The translations under genes were made by a program, and so were the position numbers. The notes beneath the pieces are model-generated. The model was given only the letters and a program-made list of their open reading frames with translations. It did not search any database and was not told the origin of the DNA. 5,565 nt of DNA from Methylocapsa sp. (lineage in GTDB: Bacteria > Pseudomonadota > Alphaproteobacteria > Rhizobiales > Beijerinckiaceae): assembly GCA_017353815.1 (NCBI GenBank), contig JAFMSB010000136.1, positions 1-5,565 of the forward strand. Reading direction: 5' to 3'. This document shows, one piece after another, positions 1-4,858 of this stretch. Each line of letters opens with the position of its first letter. Position 1 is the first letter of the stretch.

Positions 1-11
1 AATGCGCCAAT

Positions 12-40
12 ATAATGCAACGTATCCGTCTAGTCATCAA
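12..40 (-). promoter_or_regulatory. possible sigma70-type promoter pointing off the left edge
   Basis: On the minus strand a TTGATG hexamer (40-35) and a CATTAT hexamer (17-12) are separated by exactly 17 nt, each matching 4 of 6 positions of the -35 and -10 consensus. A transcript would leave the window at once, so the gene it would serve cannot be seen. The same bases contain a perfect TATAAT on the plus strand (11-16), but its -35 would lie outside the window. Matches of this quality arise by chance fairly often in an AT-richer patch, so this is only a candidate. Confidence 0.25.
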
Positions 41-286
41 AATCCATGGCCAGTGTTGAAATGCGGAGGCGGTCTGGCCGAGTTGGCCGCAGCGATGGGG
101 GGAAGCGCCGGAGCGTCCGCTGGCCCAGCCGTCACAGCAGCATGGAATGGGGTCTCAATTTTGCCCTGCAATTTTATGTTGTCAGAGTCCATTTGGCTTG
201 GCATTTTTCAAGGGCAGTCCGCCTGCTTCATTCTGAGCCAACTTTGCATTTCCGACAAGGCGGGGTTGCCTCTAAGCGCGTCCAGC
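41..286. other. non-coding stretch downstream of the mla operon, no gene recognised
   Basis: The translated frames here give low-complexity Arg/Ala/Ser-rich or composition-driven peptides with no recognisable domain and no Shine-Dalgarno sequence before the available ATGs (for example at 46). Base composition drops around 150-250 (AT-richer), as expected of an intergenic spacer. The region would hold the 3' end of the mla transcript, but I see no hairpin followed by a T-run in the minus direction, so no intrinsic terminator can be placed. Confidence 0.5.
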
Positions 287-877
287 TCATACCTTAGGCG
301 CCGCCCAGAGAACGATCTCGCGCATGATCTTCGAAAGCCCCGCATCGAGCGCCGCGGCAACCGCGGGAGGCTCGCTCGAAGGAACCGGAACATTGGCCGT
401 GAACCGGCGGGCGGCGATTACTCGGCCGCTCGTGCCTGTGAGCTGCGCCGAAATCTCGACGGCGGCAAGGCTCGCCCCCGCGTCGTATTCGAACCGGCGG
501 AGATTTGTCTGCAAGGTTGCATCCGCGAGGATGCCGGGGCCCCCTGCCCCGCGCAGCACATGCGCATTTTGAAAGCTCTCGATCAGCCGGCTCTGGATGA
601 GAATGGGAAGCCTGTCGGCCCATTGCGCGCCGCTAAGATAAGCAACCGATTCGGGCGACGTGCGCACGACAATCTCGCTGGAATTTTCGGGCAGCGTCGC
701 ATCGGGAATGGCTATGGCAAGCTGGCGATCGGCGGCGCGTGGGCCAAATGCGCCGCGTACCGGGTTCAGATCATAGGTGAGTTTTGGCGCCGAGGCGCAG
801 GCGGAAAGCAATGCGGCAATGGCGGCTAGCAGGAGATTGCCCGGAAAAGGGAGCCGGAGGGCGCAATACGACCGCAT
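287..877 (-). CDS. ABC-type transport auxiliary lipoprotein (PqiC/YmbA-like), last gene of the mla operon
   Basis: Predicted periplasmic lipoprotein of about 196 residues. The N-terminus is a lipoprotein signal peptide: a short Arg-containing n-region, the hydrophobic run NLLLAAIAALLSAC, and a lipobox (L-S-A-C) with its Cys at residue 27. The mature part begins CASAPKLTYDL, as in the auxiliary lipoproteins found beside MCE transporters (PqiC/YmbA, formerly DUF330). These are thought to link the MCE protein to the outer membrane; that role is inferred here from family and position. The open frame extends upstream to a TTG at 994, but that start would put the lipobox Cys at residue 66, too far for a signal peptide. 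ATG 877 is chosen because GGAA lies 9 nt upstream; ATG 886 (3 residues longer) is nearly as good. The gene is co-directional with mlaD but separated from it by about 196 nt, an unusually wide gap for this operon. Confidence 0.8.
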   Translation of the reverse strand: MRSYCALRLPFPGNLLLAAIAALLSACASAPKLTYDLNPVRGAFGPRAADRQLAIAIPDATLPENSSEIVVRTSPESVAYLSGAQWADRLPILIQSRLIESFQNAHVLRGAGGPGILADATLQTNLRRFEYDAGASLAAVEISAQLTGTSGRVIAARRFTANVPVPSSEPPAVAAALDAGLSKIMREIVLWAAPKV

Positions 878-951
878 CAAATCCATTTCCGCAATGGGGC
901 CTGCCTCCAGCCGGGCAGCCTCGATGCGGCTAATAGCAGCCAAAGGTTGCG

Positions 952-1002
952 TCAAGATGAGCGCAAGAGTGCCGCTTCTTCTTCTCGCGCCCAAGAGGGC
1001 AT
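952..1002 (-). CDS. possible 16-codon leader ORF ahead of the lipoprotein gene
   Basis: In the gap between mlaD and the lipoprotein gene, an ATG (1002-1000) is preceded by GGAG (1013-1010) with 7-nt spacing, a better ribosome-binding context than the lipoprotein's own starts. It encodes MPSWAREEEAALLRSS and ends at TGA (954-952), 74 nt before the lipoprotein ATG at 877. The peptide resembles nothing I know and has no signal sequence. It could be a translated leader that affects downstream initiation, a vestige of an older start, or chance. The sequence alone supports only the SD-ATG-stop arrangement. Confidence 0.2.
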   Translation of the reverse strand: MPSWAREEEAALLRSS

Positions 1003-1070
1003 GAATTCGCTCCAGCCTGTGATTTGGCGCGATTTCTTATCGCTCGGCCGATCCCGGCCAAGCAGAAAGC

Positions 1071-1080
1071 GCGCTAGCGC
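1071..1080. repeat. 10-bp perfect palindrome at the mlaD stop codon
   Basis: GCGCTAGCGC reads the same on both strands and contains the mlaD TAG stop. A second small inverted repeat, GGCCG-4 nt-CGGCC (1046-1059), follows in the direction of transcription. Neither is followed by a T-run on the minus strand, so they do not form a recognisable intrinsic terminator. A role in mRNA stability or processing between mlaD and the lipoprotein gene is possible but unproven, and short G+C palindromes are common in such genomes. Confidence 0.3.
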
Positions 1081-2003
1081 CCACCGGAATACTGCGGAAC
1101 CTGCGCCGATTTGCCAAAAAGGAGCTGCTGGGGATCGTTCTGGAGCGAGCGGATCGCCTGATTGATCTCTTCGAGCGTCTTGCGGCCGTCAACGGCCAAA
1201 GCCTCATATTGGCGCAACCCGCTGCCGCTGAAACGCTTGATATTCTCGCCGATGGCCTTGACTTGCGTGTTGAAATTATCGGCGGCTTTTTTGATCGATG
1301 TGGCGGCGGCTGCAACCTCGCCAAGCGGGCCCTTTGAGTTGCCGGTCTCAAGGAAACCGTTCAAGGAGTTGGCGGCCTTGTCGAGTTTTTCCGAAAGCGA
1401 TTGGAATTCGGCGACGATCGCTTTGACCTGATCGGATTTTTCGGCGAGCACGCCTGAGAATTTTTCGGCGTTCTTTACCGTTGCCGAGATCGAATCCGAA
1501 TTTTCGTCGATGAGATGGTTCGCCTTGGCAAGGAAATCCGAGGTTTGGGCGGCGACATGCCGCGCGGTCGCAACCAGATCTTGGAACTCCGAGGGCTCCG
1601 CATAAATGACGCCGGGCTCTTTCGCGCTAGAGGCAAGGGGGGGCGTGTCCGGGGCGCCGCCTTTGAGGGCAATCGAAGCCACGCCGGTGAGGCCCGTATA
1701 TTCGAGCTGCGCCTTTGTGTCGGTGCGAACCGGAACGCGCGAGTCGATCCCAATCAAAGCATAGACGTGGGAGGGATCCTCCGGCAGGAAATCAATTTTG
1801 GTGACCTCGCCGGCCTTAACGCCGTTAAAGAGCACCCAGCCGCCGGGCGACAATCCCGATACCGATCCCGTGAAGATAACCTTGTAAGTTGCCTTGCCGC
1901 CTGCTTTTTCAGCTCCCGAAAACCACAGCACGAAGCCGAAACATGCGGCAATGACCGCCAGGGTGAAAAGCCCGATCAAGGCGTAATTCGCGCGCGTTTC
2001 CAT
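1074..2003 (-). CDS. mlaD: MlaD-like MCE-domain substrate-binding protein of a lipid ABC transporter
   Basis: A 309-residue inner-membrane-anchored periplasmic protein. It starts METRANYALIGLFTLAV, with one transmembrane anchor at about residues 8-28. The MCE (mammalian cell entry) domain follows at about 38-115, including GLSPGGWVLFNGVKAGEV and the typical LEYTGLTGVASIALKGG. The remainder, about 140-290, is predominantly helical and rich in Ala, Lys, Glu and Ser. The C-terminus (LLFG...VPQYSGGR) is typical of alphaproteobacterial members. In the family, MCE domains form a hexameric ring on the permease and pass phospholipid between the membranes. The chain is much longer than E. coli MlaD (about 183 residues) because of the helical C-terminal part, which may form a longer channel as in other extended single-MCE proteins. 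It starts 36 nt after mlaF; AGGT about 11 nt before the ATG is a weak ribosome-binding site, so translation may depend on coupling. Confidence 0.92.
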   Translation of the reverse strand: METRANYALIGLFTLAVIAACFGFVLWFSGAEKAGGKATYKVIFTGSVSGLSPGGWVLFNGVKAGEVTKIDFLPEDPSHVYALIGIDSRVPVRTDTKAQLEYTGLTGVASIALKGGAPDTPPLASSAKEPGVIYAEPSEFQDLVATARHVAAQTSDFLAKANHLIDENSDSISATVKNAEKFSGVLAEKSDQVKAIVAEFQSLSEKLDKAANSLNGFLETGNSKGPLGEVAAAATSIKKAADNFNTQVKAIGENIKRFSGSGLRQYEALAVDGRKTLEEINQAIRSLQNDPQQLLFGKSAQVPQYSGGR

Positions 2004-2039
2004 GCGGTCTCGCTACCTGTATCCTTCTTGAAAAGCCAT

Positions 2040-2954
2040 TCACATTTGAGCGGGCAGGCCGCCTGCGCCGGCTTCCGGCGGGCCGTCTGCGCCCGCGCTT
2101 ATGCCCGGCAAGACTTGGATACGATGGGCTCGCTTGCCGTGAAAATAAGCGCGAAGCCAGGGATGGTCCGAGGCGAGCATCGCCGAAATCGGGCCGGCGG
2201 CAATCACCTTTTTGTCGGCGAGAGCAGCGACCCGGTCGCAGATCGAAGAGAGACTGTCGAGGTCGTGCGTGACCATAAAGACGGTAAGACCGAGCGTGCG
2301 CTGCAAGGTGGCGATCAAATCGTCGAAATCCGCCGCTCCGATCGGATCAAGACCAGATGTTGGCTCGTCGAGGAACAAGAGTTCCGGATCTAGCGCCAGC
2401 GCCCGGGCGAGAGCGGCCCGTTTGGTCATGCCGCCGGAGAGTTCCGATGGATATTTGCCGGCTGCGCCCGGATCGAGGCCGGCAAGCTCGATCTTTAGCA
2501 TCGCGAGCTCATCCGAGAGGCGGGGCGACAAGCGCAAATGCTCGCGCATGGGCACCTCGACGTTTTGCTTGACGGTGAGGCCGGAAAACAATGCCCCTTG
2601 CTGAAACATCACGCCGATCCGCCTCTCGATCGCAGCCCGCTCGCCCTGGACGAGATGATCGACATTACGGCCGAACACTTCGACGGTACCGCTTCGCTTT
2701 CGCACGAGCCCGAGGATGGCCCGCGTCAGCACCGATTTGCCCGTGCCGGAGCCGCCCACACAGCCAAGCACCTCGCCGCGATAGACATCGAGATCAAGGC
2801 CGTGGAGCACGGCAGTGCCGCCAAAATCGACATCGAGGCCCCTCACCCGGACGATCGCTTCCCCCGCAGCCATGCGAGGCGCGGTCCGGCGCTCCCGCGG
2901 CGCTTGAGGCGCCCCGCTAAAGGCGCCCGCCTCTGCAGCAAAAGGTGAGGTCAA
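2040..2954 (-). CDS. mlaF: MlaF-like ATP-binding subunit of a phospholipid (Mla/MCE) ABC transporter
   Basis: Cytoplasmic ATPase that would power the MlaE/MlaD lipid transporter. In 304-residue numbering from the TTG start, the Walker A motif GGSGTGKS is at about 67-74, the Q-loop glutamine (MFQQGALF) at about 118, the signature LSGGMTKR from 172, Walker B LLFLDE at 192-197 with catalytic Glu, the D-loop SGLDP just after, and the switch His (VTHDLDS) at about 230. All nucleotide-binding elements are intact, and the LSGGM signature is characteristic of MlaF proteins. The start is a choice. ATG 2873 (277 residues, MAAGEAIVRV) has no close ribosome-binding site. TTG 2954 overlaps the mlaE stop as TTGA and has GGGGA 7 nt upstream, so I prefer it; this adds a 27-residue Ala/Pro/Arg-rich tail before the ABC domain. 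The frame also stays open into mlaE up to 3089, but that part is a shadow of mlaE. Confidence 0.93.
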   Translation of the reverse strand: MTSPFAAEAGAFSGAPQAPRERRTAPRMAAGEAIVRVRGLDVDFGGTAVLHGLDLDVYRGEVLGCVGGSGTGKSVLTRAILGLVRKRSGTVEVFGRNVDHLVQGERAAIERRIGVMFQQGALFSGLTVKQNVEVPMREHLRLSPRLSDELAMLKIELAGLDPGAAGKYPSELSGGMTKRAALARALALDPELLFLDEPTSGLDPIGAADFDDLIATLQRTLGLTVFMVTHDLDSLSSICDRVAALADKKVIAAGPISAMLASDHPWLRAYFHGKRAHRIQVLPGISAGADGPPEAGAGGLPAQM

Positions 2955-4090
2955 TATCTTATCCCCGCGAAAAACATGGCAAAAAGCCCGTCGATCACGA
3001 TAATCATGAAAATCGATTTCACAACCGAGGAAGTCACGTGGCGGCCGAGCGATTCTGCCGATCCGGCAACGGCCAAGCCCTCCACGCAAGCAATCAGCCC
3101 TATCACAAGCGCCATAAAAGGCGCTTTGATGATGCCCGCGAAGAATGTGTGAAAGCCGACTGCCGTCTGCAGCCCGGTTAAAAACCGCACCGGGGTGATC
3201 CCCTCATAAGCCCAGCTTACCAGGAGGCCGCCGAACAGGCCCGCCATATCGGCAATAAAAGTGAGTATCGGGAGACTGATGATAAGCGCGAGAATGCGCG
3301 GGACGATCAAAATATCGGCCGGGCGCAGGCCCATCACCATCAGAGCGTCAATCTCCTCTTGCAGCTTCATGGACCCAAGCTCGGCGGTGATTGCCGATCC
3401 CGACCGCCCGGCCACCATGATCGCGGTGAGCAAAACGCCAAGGTCGCGCAAGATCAGGATGCCGATGAGATTGATGACGAAAACCGTCGCGCCGAAGCGG
3501 CGCAGCTGGAATATGCCTTGCTGGGCAAGGATTGCGCCTGAGACAAAGTTAATGAGCGCGATGATCGGCGTCCCGCGAAAGGCAATGCTTTCCAGATGGA
3601 AGACCAGCGGGGTCGCCCGGAAATGCGAGGGGTTCACGAGGCTTTTTGCGATCGCCGCCACGACCTCGCCAAGGAAACCCACGCCCCTGTAAAGATCGGC
3701 GCCCGCGGAGACGACGGTCTCGCCGGTATCGGCGAGAATGCGCAATAGGTACGAGCCGCCCCCGCGCGCGGGCATGGCAAGCGTGTGATAATTTGCCTCA
3801 CGCAGCAAAATTTCGAACTCGGGACGCACGGATTCAAGTCTTGCTTCGATGCCTTCGGCGCTCAGCGTTTGGCGGGTGCGGCCGATGAGCCAGGCTCCCG
3901 CCGTGTCGAGCCGCACGATCCGACCAAGATCGAAAACGACCTGGCGCGCTTTCCGGCTCTCGGCGAGCAGCGCCTCCGCCCGTGTCTCGATCGCCGCGGA
4001 GGCGTCCACAGTCCACCGCCCGCAAAGGACCAGTCTTAGCGCATCGCCCTCATTGGCGCTCGAAAACTCCGGCCCCTCCGGCAAATCCAT
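2951..4090 (-). CDS. mlaE: MlaE-like permease with fused N-terminal STAS (MlaB-like) domain
   Basis: A 379-residue inner-membrane permease of the Mla lipid transporter. Residues about 17-100 form a STAS-like domain: a beta strand RLVLCGRWTV, a helix, then VVFDLGRIVRLDTAGAWLI, matching the conserved D-x(7)-DTAG region of MlaB/SpoIIAA-type proteins. The MlaE permease domain begins near residue 125 with an amphipathic segment (DLYRGVGFLGEVVAAI) and holds several hydrophobic spans. Its hallmark loop AGRSGSAITAELGSM...EEIDALMVMGLRP is at about 227-257. E. coli has the STAS subunit as separate MlaB; fusion to the permease is known in alphaproteobacteria and keeps subunit ratio fixed. The frame extends to a TTG at 4135, but ATG 4090 has GGAGA 10 nt upstream and is preferred. 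It is the first gene of the operon and overlaps mlaF by 4 nt if mlaF starts at TTG 2954. Confidence 0.93.
   Translation of the reverse strand: MDLPEGPEFSSANEGDALRLVLCGRWTVDASAAIETRAEALLAESRKARQVVFDLGRIVRLDTAGAWLIGRTRQTLSAEGIEARLESVRPEFEILLREANYHTLAMPARGGGSYLLRILADTGETVVSAGADLYRGVGFLGEVVAAIAKSLVNPSHFRATPLVFHLESIAFRGTPIIALINFVSGAILAQQGIFQLRRFGATVFVINLIGILILRDLGVLLTAIMVAGRSGSAITAELGSMKLQEEIDALMVMGLRPADILIVPRILALIISLPILTFIADMAGLFGGLLVSWAYEGITPVRFLTGLQTAVGFHTFFAGIIKAPFMALVIGLIACVEGLAVAGSAESLGRHVTSSVVKSIFMIIVIDGLFAMFFAGIRY
2962..2966 (-). promoter_or_regulatory. ribosome-binding site that favours the TTG start of mlaF
   Basis: The minus strand reads GGGGA, then 7 nt, then TTG, whose last two bases begin the mlaE stop codon (TTGA, 2954-2951). 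The strong purine run at ideal distance lies inside the last codons of mlaE and would allow translational coupling from permease to ATPase. The competing ATG at 2873 has only a GGAG about 18-19 nt upstream. Confidence 0.5.
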
Positions 4091-4152
4091 GATCAGGCAG
4101 TCTCCAAAGCCAAAGTCATTGGCCGCTATAATCAAAAACGCGATGCTGCAAC

Positions 4153-4190
4153 AGATTTCTTTATACTTAATTATTCAACAAAATGTTGCC
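4153..4190 (-). promoter_or_regulatory. AT-rich promoter/operator candidate for the mla operon
   Basis: This is the most AT-rich patch in the window and lies 63-100 nt before the mlaE ATG. On the minus strand it has a TATAAA hexamer (4165-4160), a reasonable -10. At 16-18 nt upstream there is no good -35 (CAACAT or similar), so a simple sigma70 promoter is not clear; TTGTTG (4181-4176) is only 10 nt away. The small inverted repeat CAACA-3 nt-TGTTG (4176-4188) overlaps where a -35 would be and could be a regulator site. Position and composition are the main support. Confidence 0.35.
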
Positions 4191-4301
4191 CGAAAGACAC
4201 GGCGGCCAAGCAATCGAGCAGTCTAACCCGCCGCGGCTGCGCCAGCGGCAAATTGAGCTTGACTAGCCGTTGAAAAAATCCGCAACTGGCGTAGTTAGCT
4301 T

Positions 4302-4336
4302 TGTAACCGAAGTGTAACTCGCAAGCGTAGTGTAAA
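4302..4336 (+). promoter_or_regulatory. direct TGTAAC repeats upstream of the Cys-rich protein gene
   Basis: TGTAAC occurs at 4302-4307 and 4313-4318 with an 11-nt period, and a third, imperfect copy TGTAAA at 4331-4336 (18 nt from the second) runs into the proposed ATG at 4336. AGTGTAA is repeated at 4311-4317 and 4329-4335. Tandem half-sites one helical turn apart are typical of OmpR/PhoB-family response regulators; that assignment is inference from geometry only. Upstream, TTGA occurs at 4253, 4259 (TTGACT) and 4270 (TTGAAA), possible -35 elements, but no good -10 follows at standard spacing. Confidence 0.3.
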
Positions 4337-4782
4337 TGGGGCGTTGGGTGCGAAGGGCTTCCCGGTTCCGCGGTTTGGTGCGCAGCTCGGCGTGGAGTTT
4401 TGCGCGGGCCGTCCGCTTATGCGCCATTTTGCTAGCTTGCCTTGCGCTGGTTTCGGTCCCGGCGCAGCAATGGCATGCGCCGGGTGATGCCGCGCGTCTC
4501 GCGGACGTCCAATTGGATGTCCCCTGTTCGCATCACACCATCCACGCAGCCGCCAAGCATGACGGCGGCGGCATCCCCTGCCCCCATGATGGCTGTCCCT
4601 TCTGCCCCTGCCCGTGCTGCGCGCCTTTGCATGCCGCAATGGGAGTCCTCCCGCAGCAAATATCGCCGGTAGCCTATGCTCCGTCTTTTTCCAAGGCAGC
4701 CCTGGCGCCGGCCTTGCCCGGCTGCGCAGCGCGCTTTGCGGTTATCGCCGGACAGCCCCGCGCGCCACCCTTCCTCGTCTGA
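4336..4782 (+). CDS. small exported Cys/His-rich protein, DUF2946-like
   Basis: A 148-residue protein with an Arg-rich N-terminus (residues 1-27) and one hydrophobic segment at about 25-43 ending VSVPA, a signal peptide or membrane anchor. The rest would lie in the periplasm. Its centre is rich in Cys and His: C64, HH66-67, H70, H75, then C82, H84, C87, C90, C92, C94, C95 and H99, within CPHDGCPFCPCPCC. The CPFC core and the Arg-Ala-Pro-Pro near the C-terminus (GQPRAPPFLV) recall DUF2946 proteins, often met near copper-related genes; metal binding is inferred from composition, not shown. No metal-transport gene is visible nearby. No Shine-Dalgarno precedes ATG 4336, so the message may be leaderless or start at a later GTG (for example 4378, residue 15), which would still keep the hydrophobic segment. 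It is divergent from the mla operon and 76 nt upstream of the beta-barrel gene on the same strand. Confidence 0.6.
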   Translation: MGRWVRRASRFRGLVRSSAWSFARAVRLCAILLACLALVSVPAQQWHAPGDAARLADVQLDVPCSHHTIHAAAKHDGGGIPCPHDGCPFCPCPCCAPLHAAMGVLPQQISPVAYAPSFSKAALAPALPGCAARFAVIAGQPRAPPFLV

Positions 4783-4847
4783 TTGATGAGCAATCGCCCC
4801 GCGCGGCTTTTCACAGGCCGCTTTGGGCAAACGACTCCTATCAGATC

Positions 4848-4852
4848 GAGGA
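4848..4852 (+). promoter_or_regulatory. ribosome-binding site of the outer-membrane protein gene
   Basis: GAGGA lies 6 nt before ATG 4859, a canonical arrangement that fixes this start. No convincing -35/-10 pair was found in the 76-nt spacer from 4783, so it is open whether this gene has its own promoter or is read through from the Cys-rich protein gene. Confidence 0.6.
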
Positions 4853-4858
4853 TCAAAC

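Noticed and set aside
162..216. TGCCCT...AGGGCA inverted repeat as a terminator of the mla operon
   Set aside because: Only 6 bp of stem with a 43-nt loop, and no T-run follows on the minus strand.
2..829. Long plus-strand open frame of 275 codons at the left end
   Set aside because: Two-thirds of it is antisense to the lipoprotein gene, the translation is rich in Arg, Gly and Ala with no domain, and there is no room to see a ribosome-binding site before position 2. Long antisense frames are expected in G+C-rich genes.
1515..2393. Plus-strand open frame of 292 codons across mlaD and mlaF
   Set aside because: It is antisense to two genes with clear family motifs; its product is a basic, domain-free sequence and spans a gene boundary.
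4091..4135. Upstream TTG start for mlaE adding 15 residues
   Set aside because: No ribosome-binding site precedes TTG 4135, whereas ATG 4090 has GGAGA at 10 nt and gives an ordinary STAS-MlaE N-terminus.
4803..4825. GCGGC...GCCGC hairpin followed by TTT between the Cys-rich gene and the barrel gene
   Set aside because: The stem is only 5 bp with a 9-nt loop and the T-run is three bases; too weak to call a terminator or attenuator.
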